A stretch of 64,000 nt of DNA from an uncultured Ruminococcus sp. (GCF_947301925.1 NZ_CAMYUE010000011.1:41086-105085); one strand, 5' to 3'; shown: positions 16,458 to 25,711, counted from the stretch's first letter. Program-made: numbers and translations. The notes: generated from the sequence alone by a model not told the origin.

Positions 16458-18185
16458 ATGAAGAACTTTTTCGGAACAGTCCTTTTTACGCTTGCAGGGA
16501 CCGATAAAACAGCTCTGATATGGTGCGGCGCTGTACTGCTGACAATGCTGATACTGGCCGTGCTCCACCATAAATGGAAGTATGACGAGCAGAGGCTCAA
16601 ACGCTGGAAGAACCTCTGCTTTATCCCCTTTCTCATCACATCTGTACACTATTTTATATATGTTTCGGGAGCCGACGGCTTTCTCAGCAATTACACTCCC
16701 ATGTACCTGATATCCGTACTGGCATTCATACCAATGATGTGTGCGGAGCAGGAAAAGGGCTACAGGATATTCGGGACCGTGACCGCAGTATTGTCCGTAG
16801 TATTTGCCCTGCGTTTCTGCCTTATATCCAATCAGCTCCATAATTTCTCCCGCAAGAGCTACACAGGCTCCTTTCATGCTCTGGTGAGAGAGCTGGACAG
16901 GAGCTACGTCATCAGGGACTGGAAGGAGATAGATTTTTACGCCCTTGAGGATAAATATATGCCCATGGTGGAGGAAGCGGAAAGGAAAAAGGACAAGGCC
17001 ATGTTCGGAGACGCCGTCACCCTGTTCTGCAGCGAGCTCCACGACGGCCATGTTGAGGTAAGCACGCATTATGACAGAAATAAGTATCATTCCGTATTTG
17101 AGCTCACAGACTACGGACTTTCCATGGTACAGCTGGACAACGGTGATATCATCGCGGTCTGCACCGAGGACGAGGTGAAAGCTGTCGGCATAGACGACGG
17201 CACCGTCATCACAAAATGGGACGGCAGACCCGCTGCGGAGGCCGCCGAGGAAATGATACCCGCCGAGGGAGCTCCCGTTGAATCAAACGGCCGCCGTCTT
17301 GCCCTGATAACTCTGTCTGCAACAGGCGGCGAGACCGTGGAGGTCACGTTTATAGACAAGTCGGGCAGGGAGCAGACTGCTGTCCTCTCCGCTATTGAGA
17401 ACGAGCATACCTACGACGAGATGTACAGCCTTTTCTTCCGCTGGCCCGAACACCTCACGGAGTTCTTGAAGTCCAATTTCAGCACAAGAATGCTTGACGA
17501 CAAATGCGGATATATGCAGCTGAGCGCCGAGACTTCAGGCGGCTCTGTCCGTGACGAGCTCGCCTTCTATACGGGGGAAAGCAAATGGGCAAAGGAGATG
17601 TTCCGCAGAAAGCTCCGCAGACTGAAGGAGCAGGGCATGGAGTATCTTGTCATTGACCTGAGAAACAATATGGGCGGCAGCGGAGAGATAGGAAACGCCC
17701 TGGTCAGTCTCCTCACCGATGAGGAGCTCTGCGGCGAGTGCCTCGGTATACGCAGGAACGGCGGGTACGTCAAGGTCTCGGAGCGCATTATCCGCGGCGA
17801 CGGAGAGTTTTCCGATCTGAAGGTGGTGGCTCTGACAAATCTCAACTGTGTAAGCGCAGGCGACAGCGCGGCGCGGTGTCTGTCAAAGCTCCCCAATGTT
17901 ACGCTGGCAGGCATTACCGATCCAAACGGCAGCGGCCAGATGATAGGCGGAAGATGTGTACTGTCCAAAAGCATTGTAAGCGTATCCTATCCCGTGCAGC
18001 TGGTGCTGGACGAAACGGGAGCCCCCTATAACGACACCCGTGCAGACGGCGTAAGCCGTGATCCCGTGGAAGTCCACATACCTCTCGACTACGACGCGGC
18101 TATGAAGATATTCCGCGACGGCGAGGACTATGAGCTGGAATGGGCAGTGGACTATCTTGAAGAGGGCGGCGGTCACAACAAATGA
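16458..18185 (+). CDS. Membrane-anchored S41-family (tail-specific) peptidase
   Basis: The 575-residue protein has four hydrophobic segments in the first 130 residues, then a large domain presumably outside the membrane. Residues 155-330 include a HDGH block (SELHDGHVEV) and a PDZ-like stretch (AVGIDDGTVITKWDGR). The C-terminal half has S41 landmarks: YLVIDLRNNMGGSGEIGN, then VVALTNLNCVSAGDSAARCL with the likely nucleophilic serine, and GSGQMIGG. Such enzymes cleave proteins near their C-termini or act as carboxyl-terminal processing proteases. The fusion to a four-helix membrane module is less usual. It is monocistronic. Confidence 0.8.
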   Translation: MKNFFGTVLFTLAGTDKTALIWCGAVLLTMLILAVLHHKWKYDEQRLKRWKNLCFIPFLITSVHYFIYVSGADGFLSNYTPMYLISVLAFIPMMCAEQEKGYRIFGTVTAVLSVVFALRFCLISNQLHNFSRKSYTGSFHALVRELDRSYVIRDWKEIDFYALEDKYMPMVEEAERKKDKAMFGDAVTLFCSELHDGHVEVSTHYDRNKYHSVFELTDYGLSMVQLDNGDIIAVCTEDEVKAVGIDDGTVITKWDGRPAAEAAEEMIPAEGAPVESNGRRLALITLSATGGETVEVTFIDKSGREQTAVLSAIENEHTYDEMYSLFFRWPEHLTEFLKSNFSTRMLDDKCGYMQLSAETSGGSVRDELAFYTGESKWAKEMFRRKLRRLKEQGMEYLVIDLRNNMGGSGEIGNALVSLLTDEELCGECLGIRRNGGYVKVSERIIRGDGEFSDLKVVALTNLNCVSAGDSAARCLSKLPNVTLAGITDPNGSGQMIGGRCVLSKSIVSVSYPVQLVLDETGAPYNDTRADGVSRDPVEVHIPLDYDAAMKIFRDGEDYELEWAVDYLEEGGGHNK

Positions 18186-18220
18186 ACCTGCTGAAAACCA
18201 CAAGCAGCAACAATAAAACA

Positions 18221-18257
18221 AGCCCGAAAGCATTTCGGTAACAGCTTTCGGGCTTTT
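18221..18257 (+). terminator. Terminator of the S41 peptidase gene
   Basis: Stem AGCCCGAAAGC paired with GCTTTCGGGCT, followed by TTTT. The same stem sequence recurs at 33551-33577. Confidence 0.8.
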
Positions 18258-18306
18258 GCAGTTCATGTTCGTTATCCCTGCATGGGCGGTGTGGTACTGA
18301 CATTTA

Positions 18307-18389
18307 CTCTTCCTTCCCTTCTCCCTTCATTCAGTGATTTAATGTGATAAAGTATATTGCCTGCTTTCAAGAGGCAAGGGAAGGAAGAG
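18307..18389. repeat. Perfect 14-bp inverted repeat with 55-nt loop
   Basis: CTCTTCCTTCCCTT (18307-18320) pairs with AAGGGAAGGAAGAG (18376-18389). The rest of the 18258-18527 gap holds no gene; this and the terminator at 18426 are the only structures seen. Confidence 0.55.
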
Positions 18390-18425
18390 ATATACATTGT
18401 TACCGTTACGGAAATGGCACTGCAT

Positions 18426-18452
18426 AAAAAGAGGCGCCCCGAGGACGCCCCT
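18426..18452 (-). terminator. Terminator of the AraC-type sensor gene
   Basis: On the minus strand AGGGGCG pairs with CGCCTCT (one G-U pair), followed by TTTTTA. Confidence 0.65.
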
Positions 18453-18527
18453 GTAATTACATTATCATCGCGGACAACAGATAACCGCCCCTGAAAGCTG
18501 ACGACTAACAGCCCGGAACGGCGCTGC

Positions 18528-20702
18528 CTACTTCGCCATATTGCGGTACTGATTGGGCGTTACTCCCACCGTTGCAAGGAACTGGCGCAGGAAGTACTTG
18601 CTGTCCACATAGCCGCACTGCTCCGCTATCTCCGCCATACTCAGAGGAGTTACCGTCAGGCAGTATGTTGCCTTTGCCATCCGCGCGTTTATGCAGTCCT
18701 TATGTATGCTGACCCCGAAGCACTTCTTGTATACCTCGCGGAGGTGTCCTGCGCTGTAGGGATAGAGCTTCTGGAGCTTTTCGGACTCAAAGCTGTCCTG
18801 GGGATTGCTGTAGATATAGCTCCTGATATGAAGCATATCCTCATAGTGGGGACGCATACGCATCTCCATCTTCTCACGCTGGCGCTCGGCAAGCAGATCA
18901 GAGCATATCCCCGTCAGTTTAGTGTATGACTTCTCGGTACACTTTACAGCTGCGCACACAAATGAGTCTATGCCGTACTGATCGGTATATATGCTGTGCT
19001 GGAGCATTATGGAATTCAGCCTGTTTTCCAGGAGGGCGATATCGGTCTCCCCCTGTATGATACAGGCGAAGGTATTATCGTTTATCCTGCCGCAGATGTC
19101 GCTGCTTCCGCAGAACTGGGTAACAGCCTCGGCGGCGTCCATTATGGCAGGTATCTTTCCGCTGAGCTCATAGAAGCCTGCGTTGGAAATGCCTATCCTC
19201 ATCATCACAAGGCAGCTTTCCTGATTTTCGATATCTGTGGAGTGATATGCCTTCCTCATGCCCGTATCGTTATACATACCCGTAAGAGTATCACGGAGAT
19301 CGGAGAGGTTCTGGCACTGTGTAAGGTACTGGATATCGTTCTTCATGCGCAGGAACTCAAGTCCGTTGGATACCGACTTCAGCCAGTTGCGGTAGATATC
19401 GTCATAGGTATCGGGATCGTGGTACTTCAGCACCAGATGTCCGAACAGTCTGTCGTTGAAGAAAAGCGGATTGAAGTAGTATATGGCAGGCTCGTAATTC
19501 CTTGACAGCAGAGCTGCGAAGTTGTACTTCTGCATATCAAAGGGAGTTCTTTTCTCCCAGCTCACCATGCTCTGACAGGAGAGTATATCCGAGAGATCGG
19601 CCTCGCTGTCATACCAGTTCTTGTACAGGCAGAGATAGAAGCTCTGTATGCCTCTCACCTGCCAGTGGAAGGTGCCGCATATATCTATGAACTCATTGAG
19701 CGTCCTGCACTCAGTGAGCTTCTGATCGAGAGGATTGAAGAGGTTCCAGTTATCGTACTCTCTTTTTATCCTTGCATTTTTCAGCTCTCTGGTATAAAGA
19801 GGACGGTCTATGCCGCAGGTACAGCTGTTTCCGCATATGAGCTCGCCCTGTGGAGGAGAGAAGAGGAATTCTCTCTTTTTGAGGCGGCTGTACACCATGT
19901 TTGCAGCGTCCTCGCCTATGCTCTCGCGGTTGCGCTTGTATGTGGTGAGGATAGGATTATGCATGAAGCGGTCACCCACGAACTCATAACCCACTACCGT
20001 AACGTCATCGGGCACTTTTATGCCAAGCTCGTCAAGCTTGTCGATAAGTCCGTAAGCCATATAGTCATTCGCGCACACTACCGCCTGTGGGAGCTTCAGC
20101 TCGCCTCTGTGATAACGCTCGGCAAGCTCCTCTCCCGAATTCATCCAGAAATTTCCGTAGTGGACGCGCTTTTCGTCATATTCGATACCGTGTTTTTCGA
20201 GGGATTTGCGGTATCCGTTTACACGCAGATTTGAGGCCTCGATAAAATCGTAGCCTGTGATAATATCTATCTCCGTGAACCCGTGCTTCTCAACAAGGTG
20301 ATCGGTGATATCCTCGATATCGTTCTCATCGCTGGTATTGATGAAGGTGCAGTGAGGCAGATCCATTTCGGGAAGATATGTACCTACTACCACTATGGGG
20401 ATATTCTTTCTGGAAAGATAATCGGCGATCATCTTTCTCAGCTCCTCGTTGACAAAGGATTCGGAGATGACTATAAGCCCGTCAAGCTCATCTGAGAGGA
20501 TAAGGTCGTATATCCTGTTCTCGCAGAAAAGCTCCTTTTCCTTCACGTTGGGATTATAGTTGTTGGAAAAGACTATGGTATCTATTCCCACGCACTGATC
20601 AAATCTGGCGATACCCTTTATGATCTGGCGCTGCTCGATGCTGTTTGCCTCAGCAGCAACGACGCCTAAGATCATTCTCTTTTTCTTGATCAAGTTTTCC
20701 AC
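18528..20702 (-). CDS. LacI-like sensor, degenerate GGDEF and AraC-type DNA-binding regulator
   Basis: This 724-residue protein parallels the 1100-3007 protein. It has a LacI-like ligand-binding domain without HTH (residues 1-300, with CANDYMAYGL and VVGYEF), a CTCG cysteine cluster, a middle domain with FYLCLYKNW, and a GGDEF-like domain (DTLTGMYNDTGM) in which the signature is replaced by NDNTF. The C-terminal 110 residues are an AraC/XylS HTH pair (MAEIAEQCGYVDSKYFLRQF, VGVTPNQYRNMAK). It is probably a sugar-responsive transcription regulator that kept a dead cyclase domain, possibly as a c-di-GMP or GTP sensor. The start is uncertain: GTG at 20702 has little room for a ribosome site, whereas TTG at 20693 lies five bases after AGGGGTGG. 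Confidence 0.85.
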   Translation of the reverse strand: MENLIKKKRMILGVVAAEANSIEQRQIIKGIARFDQCVGIDTIVFSNNYNPNVKEKELFCENRIYDLILSDELDGLIVISESFVNEELRKMIADYLSRKNIPIVVVGTYLPEMDLPHCTFINTSDENDIEDITDHLVEKHGFTEIDIITGYDFIEASNLRVNGYRKSLEKHGIEYDEKRVHYGNFWMNSGEELAERYHRGELKLPQAVVCANDYMAYGLIDKLDELGIKVPDDVTVVGYEFVGDRFMHNPILTTYKRNRESIGEDAANMVYSRLKKREFLFSPPQGELICGNSCTCGIDRPLYTRELKNARIKREYDNWNLFNPLDQKLTECRTLNEFIDICGTFHWQVRGIQSFYLCLYKNWYDSEADLSDILSCQSMVSWEKRTPFDMQKYNFAALLSRNYEPAIYYFNPLFFNDRLFGHLVLKYHDPDTYDDIYRNWLKSVSNGLEFLRMKNDIQYLTQCQNLSDLRDTLTGMYNDTGMRKAYHSTDIENQESCLVMMRIGISNAGFYELSGKIPAIMDAAEAVTQFCGSSDICGRINDNTFACIIQGETDIALLENRLNSIMLQHSIYTDQYGIDSFVCAAVKCTEKSYTKLTGICSDLLAERQREKMEMRMRPHYEDMLHIRSYIYSNPQDSFESEKLQKLYPYSAGHLREVYKKCFGVSIHKDCINARMAKATYCLTVTPLSMAEIAEQCGYVDSKYFLRQFLATVGVTPNQYRNMAK

Positions 20703-20806
20703 CCCTGTGCTTTTACTGCGGAGATATATGAATTATTTTACACCTGCGGCGCCCATTCCGCATGATAATTCATTATATTATCCGCAAGTCAATTAAAATC
20801 ACCTTA

Positions 20807-20835
20807 ATTATACATTAATTATTAAGAATTGTCAA
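20807..20835 (-). promoter_or_regulatory. Promoter of the AraC-type sensor gene
   Basis: TTGACA (20830-20835), a 17-nt spacer and TATAAT (20807-20812) on the minus strand. It predicts an AT-rich leader of about 100 nt. Confidence 0.85.
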
Positions 20836-21020
20836 TGAAGTTTTCTTCATTTTTTCCACCAAAACCGCATTTTTGACAGTTTAATATTTTTATACCGTTA
20901 TATTTTACAATGGGCGGCAGCTGTCATTGTGAAATCTGCCGATTTTATTTGCCCCGTGCAACAATAGCTGCCCTCAGCGACACTTATGTTATGAATTCGG
21001 ATTCAAAAGGAGGGATTCGC

Positions 21021-21530
21021 ATGAACGACTTCTCAGCAGACGTCAGACTCGCCCGCGAAGGAAATACGGAAGCCTTTGCCAGACTTTACGCAACTGTATA
21101 TGAAAACCTTTATCATATCGCGCTGTACAGTCTGCGAAGCCCCGACGACGCTGCCGACACCGTCAGCGACACCGTACTGGACGCGTTCTGCAATATTAAG
21201 AAACTTCGCAGCCCCGAAAAATTCAGGAGCTGGATAATGGCGATACTGGCCGCTAAGGTAAAAAAGAAACAGCATACATATTATGAGCCTGTGGACGAAC
21301 CGACAGATGACTCTCCCCTGTCTGACAGCTTCGACTTTGAATCGGTGGAGCTCAGGGAAGCAGTGGGACGGCTTGACAGTCAGTCGCGTCTCATGCTCTC
21401 CATGTCCGTGCTGGGAGGCTATACCAGCGACGAAATATCACAGGTCTGCGGTATAAAGGCAGGCACGGTGCGTTCACGCCTTGCAAGGATAAAAGAAAAG
21501 CTGAGGCTCGAACTCACCCCCGAACTATGA
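21021..21530 (+). CDS. ECF-type RNA polymerase sigma factor
   Basis: The 169-residue sigma-70-family protein has region 2 (EGNTEAFARLYATVYENLY, VSDTVLDAFCNIKKL) and region 4 (GYTSDEISQVCGIKAGTVRS, RLARIKEKLR). The ATG at 21021 follows AAAAGGAGGG; the frame is open upstream but without a ribosome site. A possible TTGACA lies at 20873-20878, but its -10 spacing is 19-20 nt, so the promoter is not certain. The next gene, 19 nt downstream, encodes a membrane-anchored protein that is probably its anti-sigma partner. Confidence 0.9.
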   Translation: MNDFSADVRLAREGNTEAFARLYATVYENLYHIALYSLRSPDDAADTVSDTVLDAFCNIKKLRSPEKFRSWIMAILAAKVKKKQHTYYEPVDEPTDDSPLSDSFDFESVELREAVGRLDSQSRLMLSMSVLGGYTSDEISQVCGIKAGTVRSRLARIKEKLRLELTPEL

Positions 21531-21549
21531 TCCCGAAAGGAGAAGCTTT

Positions 21550-23937
21550 ATGAACAATGACGAGAAGATCAGAGAGCAGCTCAATTCAGAGCCCGTTCCC
21601 GACAGGCTCCGTCCCGAGAATATAAAGAAAATGCTGGACGAGCAGGCTCCAAAGAAAAAGAGGAGCGGTATCTCAATGGCAGGGCGCATAACAGCTGCGG
21701 CAGCAGCCTGCGCAGTCATCGGCGGTACTGCTGCATACACAATGAACAATGGAAAGTTTAATAAACACAGATTCTCTGACGTAACCGAGGGTACCACAAA
21801 CGGCACCAAGGCTCCCGAGGGTACGACACAGGCTCCCGAGCTGAAGCTCCAGGCAAGCTATATGAGCTGCGCAAAGGACTACGATCAGGTCTACACCATG
21901 TTTGAGAAGGCCAGCAAAAAGGCTGAAAAGGAGCGTCTCAGACTTGAGCGCAGTTACTCAAAGAAAAGCTTTGGTGCGGTATACGACGAAGAATTTGCTC
22001 TGGAAGAAGCAGAAGATACTGACTTTACCGCTGCAGCTCATTCATCTGTGGAGACGCCCCAGACAAACGGAAGCCAGGTAACCGAGCCCGAGATCCCCGT
22101 TATCGACAGGGATAATGACAATGAGCCGGAGCCTGCAACAGAACCCCTTACCGAGCCTGCAACTGAGCCTGATACCGAACCTGTCACCGAGCCCGATGAG
22201 CCCTCAACAGAGCCCGATGGGGACGAAACTCCCGACCACTCCGACACCTACAATCAGGAGAAGGACGTTATGGAGGCCGATATCGTCAAGACCGACGGCA
22301 AGCACATATTCTACGTCACCAATCCCTATAACAGCGACTATTATACTGTCCCCACTCTCCGCGTTGCCACCGTTCAGGACGGAAAGTTCACAGGCAGCAC
22401 CTCTATCGACCTGACAGACGTTATCGACTCTGAAAACAGTACAAATGTATACGTTAACGAGATGTACATCTATAACGGTATGCTGGCTGTGATATGCAGC
22501 GACAACACCAATGCCTATATGTACGGCTCTGTTGACAGTTACGATGAAAGGATCGTCACAAACAACACCATCATCGCCTTCTACACCATCGAAGACGAGC
22601 CTCAGCTCATAGACGTATACAGACAGGACGGCTATTTCCACGATGTAAGGATATCTCCCGACGGATTTATGCTCCTCATCACCGATTATACCAGCAGCCG
22701 CTTCACCGATATCAAGACCAGCAGCGATACACGCAGATATATCCCCTCCTGCGGTCTCAGCGACTGCTGCGAGCCCATACATCCCGACGATATACTTATC
22801 CCCGACTGCGGTTTCGGCAGCACGGAATGGCTGTCATACTCCGTTATCGGCAGCATAGACCTGAACAAGTCGGGAGCTCCCGCAATCCGCGATATGAAAA
22901 CCCTTGCAGGCAACAGCGGCAGCATCTACTGCTCCGCAGACAACCTCTATGTTGCTGCAAATAACGCAGAGGACTACAATACCACGGATATCACCCGCAT
23001 ATCCATAAGCAACGGAGAGATAATCCCCATGGCAAGCACCAATATCGACGGCGTGGTAAAGGATCAGTTCTCCATGAGCGAATACGACGGATACTTCCGC
23101 GTGGCAGCCACATTCAACGACGTTACCAGCGAATTCCACAAGTATGATGATGACGACACCTTCTTTGAGGCCATAATCAAGGACTACTTCTCCGACGATG
23201 ACGGCTACTACACCTACACCAGCGTCAAAAAGGACACAAGAGTCTATGTTCTGGACATGGATATGAACATGGTGGGAAGCGTAGACGGTCTCGGCGAGAA
23301 CGAGGAACTCAAGTCCGCAAGCTTCAGCGGCAATATGGCCTATGTGGTAACATTCCGCCAGACCGATCCCCTCTATGCGGTTGACCTCAGCAACCCTGCG
23401 GCTCCCGAAGTTCTTGACGAGTTCAAGATAAACGGCTTCAGCACATATATGCAGAGCTGGGGCGAGGGACTGCTGTTCGGCTTCGGTCAGGACGCAGACG
23501 AGAACGGAAGAATAACAGGTCTGAGAATGACCATGTTCGACAACTCCGATCCCAATAACCTTGAAGCAGCCGATGTATACATCTGGGAAAACAAGACCGA
23601 CTTTGATTATCAGTACTATTCGTCAGAGGCTGTATGGGACAGAAAGGCTATACTTCTTGCACCTGAGAAGAATCTCATAGGCGTGCCCATAAGCTGTGAC
23701 ACAAGCAACTACGAGGAAGCAAAGAGTCTGAGACAGTACCAGTTCTTCAGCTTTGAGGACGGACAGTTCGTCAAGAAGGGTGAGATCACATCAGAGGATC
23801 CCTTTGCAGATCAGCTTCTCAATTTCACCTTTGACAGAGCGCTTTATATAGGCAATCACGCTTACGCTCTCTCGGCAAATAAGTTCGTATCAGTTGATCT
23901 TGACAGCTTTGAGATAACAGACGAGCTGGAATTCTGA
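21550..23937 (+). CDS. Membrane-anchored beta-propeller protein, putative anti-sigma partner
   Basis: The 795-residue protein has a short cytoplasmic N-terminus (residues 1-43) like an anti-sigma region and one membrane segment (AGRITAAAAACAVIGGTAAY). An acidic linker with repeated TEP units lies around residues 195-225. The large extracellular C-terminal part (about 240-795) carries EADIVKTDGKHIFYV, the opening of secreted proteins with a C-terminal beta-propeller domain (Beta_propel family). Repeated strand blocks such as VYVLDMDMNMVGSVDGLGEN support a propeller. Position directly after an ECF sigma gene suggests that the propeller senses an envelope ligand and controls sigma release. The sensing role is inference. 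Confidence 0.8.
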   Translation: MNNDEKIREQLNSEPVPDRLRPENIKKMLDEQAPKKKRSGISMAGRITAAAAACAVIGGTAAYTMNNGKFNKHRFSDVTEGTTNGTKAPEGTTQAPELKLQASYMSCAKDYDQVYTMFEKASKKAEKERLRLERSYSKKSFGAVYDEEFALEEAEDTDFTAAAHSSVETPQTNGSQVTEPEIPVIDRDNDNEPEPATEPLTEPATEPDTEPVTEPDEPSTEPDGDETPDHSDTYNQEKDVMEADIVKTDGKHIFYVTNPYNSDYYTVPTLRVATVQDGKFTGSTSIDLTDVIDSENSTNVYVNEMYIYNGMLAVICSDNTNAYMYGSVDSYDERIVTNNTIIAFYTIEDEPQLIDVYRQDGYFHDVRISPDGFMLLITDYTSSRFTDIKTSSDTRRYIPSCGLSDCCEPIHPDDILIPDCGFGSTEWLSYSVIGSIDLNKSGAPAIRDMKTLAGNSGSIYCSADNLYVAANNAEDYNTTDITRISISNGEIIPMASTNIDGVVKDQFSMSEYDGYFRVAATFNDVTSEFHKYDDDDTFFEAIIKDYFSDDDGYYTYTSVKKDTRVYVLDMDMNMVGSVDGLGENEELKSASFSGNMAYVVTFRQTDPLYAVDLSNPAAPEVLDEFKINGFSTYMQSWGEGLLFGFGQDADENGRITGLRMTMFDNSDPNNLEAADVYIWENKTDFDYQYYSSEAVWDRKAILLAPEKNLIGVPISCDTSNYEEAKSLRQYQFFSFEDGQFVKKGEITSEDPFADQLLNFTFDRALYIGNHAYALSANKFVSVDLDSFEITDELEF

Positions 23938-23966
23938 CATAACATACCGGCTCACATACAGCAGAA

Positions 23967-24001
23967 AGCCCCTGTGCATATGCACAGGGGCTGAGCTTTT
24001 T
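23967..24001 (+). terminator. Terminator of the sigma/propeller operon
   Basis: A 13-bp self-complementary stem (AGCCCCTGTGCAT/ATGCACAGGGGCT, 23967-23992), then GAGCTTTTT. It may also stop the convergent gene. Confidence 0.8.
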
Positions 24002-24002
24002 A

Positions 24003-24446
24003 TCAGTATCCGGACGAAAATGCCGAGAGCAGCGCTCCTCCAAAGACCAAAAGGAGATACAGTCCGAAGGAAACGCAGGCTGCTATCAGATAGGCCTTGC
24101 CTGCACGCTTTTCGCCGTCGCTCAGACATTTTATGCCAAATATGAGGCCCACCAGAGGACACAGAATGGATAACAGGATCAGCGCTCCCTCAGCGGGATC
24201 GTTGCTGCTGTCAAAGGAGCGTCCGCCGAACATGAAGGGCGGCGGCGTCATATTCTGCGGAGGAGGATATGTATTCTGCGGAGGGGGATATGTATTCTGC
24301 TGATACTGATTCTGCGGCATATTATTCCTCGGAGGCGGCGGCGGATACTGCCTGTACCGACGGGCAAAAACAGGATCCGGCGTACCGCAGAATGGGCACT
24401 GGGGCTGCATACCGCTGAGCTCCGAACCGCAGGTCTCGCATTTCAT
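24003..24446 (-). CDS. Zinc-ribbon, proline-rich membrane protein
   Basis: The 147-residue protein has an N-terminal zinc ribbon (MKCETCGSELSGMQPQCPFCG, two CxxC pairs), a low-complexity Pro/Gln linker with repeated TYPPPQN units, and two membrane helices (ALILLSILCPLVGLIFGIKC and YLIAACVSFGLYLLLVFGGA) of DUF4190-like pattern. ATG at 24444-24446 has GGAGTG six bases upstream. No function can be assigned. The same zinc ribbon plus proline linker plus membrane design is seen at 48614. Confidence 0.7.
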   Translation of the reverse strand: MKCETCGSELSGMQPQCPFCGTPDPVFARRYRQYPPPPPRNNMPQNQYQQNTYPPPQNTYPPPQNMTPPPFMFGGRSFDSSNDPAEGALILLSILCPLVGLIFGIKCLSDGEKRAGKAYLIAACVSFGLYLLLVFGGALLSAFSSGY

Positions 24447-24458
24447 GAAGATCACTCC

Positions 24459-25397
24459 TTATCTCACAAAGATGTAAGTTGTATAGCCTGCGTATACCGC
24501 AAGCATCAGCGCTCCGTGCCAGCGGAGCATTTTCTTTTTGGGTGCGCACAGCAGGAGCACCAGCAGGCTCATGGCGATGAGCACGGCCGCGTCCACTGTA
24601 TTCTGCATGGTGTAGGCCATTGGCGATATGGTGGCCGCTATGCCGAGAACGAAAAGGATATTGAATATATTGGAGCCCACAACGTTTCCCAGAGCCATAT
24701 CCACCTCGCCCTTCCTTGCGGCGACTATGGAGGTCACCAGCTCGGGGAGACTTGTTCCCAGAGCCACCACCGTCATGCCGATGATATTGTCCGACATACC
24801 GAAAGCTCTTGCGATATCCGAAGCGCTGTCAACTACCAGCTTTCCGCCTGCGGCTATGGCAGCTCCGCCGCCGACAATGCACAGCAGGCATTTCCACACG
24901 GGCATGATCTTATACTCGTCCTCATCGGACAGCTCACCCGACTCCCTGGCCTTTTTAGCGGCGCTTATCATCATATAGAGGAATACCGCAAAGAGCGCGA
25001 GGAGTATTATACCTCCCCAGCGCTGTACCACGCCCGTAAAGGCGCCCAGTCCCAGCAGCACGCCTGCTGCCAGCACCGAAAAGGGTATATCCTTTCTGAG
25101 AGTATCCCTGCTTACAGCCATAGGGCACAGCACCGCGCATATTCCGCAGACCACCATAAGATTGAATATGTTGGAGCCCACGGCGTTGCTTATGGCAAGG
25201 TCGTTCTTCCCCAGCAGTGAGGCGCTGACGCTGACCGAGGTCTCGGGCAGGCTCGTCCCCATGGCGACTATGGTCATTCCGATGATGAGCGCAGGCACCT
25301 TCAGCCGCTTTGCCACAGCGGAGCTTCCGTCAACAAAGAAGTCCGCGCCCTTGATGAGCAGGACAAATCCCACTACCAGCAGTAAATATTTGAGCAT
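24459..25397 (-). CDS. CaCA-family Na+/Ca2+ (cation) exchanger
   Basis: The 312-residue integral membrane protein has two homologous halves of about five helices each. Each contains the alpha-repeat signature: GMTIVAMGTSLPETSVS with NAVGSNIFNL, and GMTVVALGTSLPELVTS with NVVGSNIFNI. This is the YrbG-type exchanger family, moving Ca2+ or other cations against Na+ or H+. The acidic loop between halves (ARESGELSDEDEY) is typical. The start MLKYLLLVVG was chosen because AAAGGA precedes it and the promoter lies upstream. Confidence 0.93.
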   Translation of the reverse strand: MLKYLLLVVGFVLLIKGADFFVDGSSAVAKRLKVPALIIGMTIVAMGTSLPETSVSVSASLLGKNDLAISNAVGSNIFNLMVVCGICAVLCPMAVSRDTLRKDIPFSVLAAGVLLGLGAFTGVVQRWGGIILLALFAVFLYMMISAAKKARESGELSDEDEYKIMPVWKCLLCIVGGGAAIAAGGKLVVDSASDIARAFGMSDNIIGMTVVALGTSLPELVTSIVAARKGEVDMALGNVVGSNIFNILFVLGIAATISPMAYTMQNTVDAAVLIAMSLLVLLLCAPKKKMLRWHGALMLAVYAGYTTYIFVR

Positions 25398-25469
25398 TAT
25401 CCTTTTCTCTCCCGTTCGAAAAGTTCTCACGAACCTTTTACAAGTTCTATCGTCTTTAACACTGATTAT

Positions 25470-25498
25470 ATTATACCACAAATAGCTCCTTATTGCAA
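25470..25498 (-). promoter_or_regulatory. Promoter of the cation exchanger gene
   Basis: TTGCAA (25493-25498), a 17-nt spacer and TATAAT (25470-25475) on the minus strand. Confidence 0.75.
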
Positions 25499-25596
25499 TA
25501 CCCATCGACAGTCTGACCAAAAAATTTTTTTATATACCATAAATAAGGTTTATTTCTACAAAAATCTTATCCGTGAAAAAAATATCAATTTTCGCC

Positions 25597-25625
25597 TTGA
25601 ATTCAATATCCTTTTGTGCTATAAT
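25597..25625 (+). promoter_or_regulatory. Promoter of the SLC13/ArsB-type permease gene
   Basis: TTGAAT (25597-25602), a 17-nt spacer and TATAAT (25620-25625), divergent from the exchanger promoter. Confidence 0.75.
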
Positions 25626-25711
25626 TCGGAATGGTGCGTTTTTCTATTAAATAGGAAAGCAAAAAATAAAAAGAAAATATGCGGAGTTTCCGCATATCGT
25701 CGGAGGTTAAT

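Noticed and set aside
16377..17090. Minus-strand frame opposite the S41 peptidase
   Set aside because: The plus-strand gene has a consensus promoter, ribosome site and recognisable domains.
24237..24310. Tandem DNA repeat (GGAGGAGGATATGTATTCTG-like units)
   Set aside because: It is the coding sequence of the TYPPPQN repeats in the 24003 protein, not an independent element.
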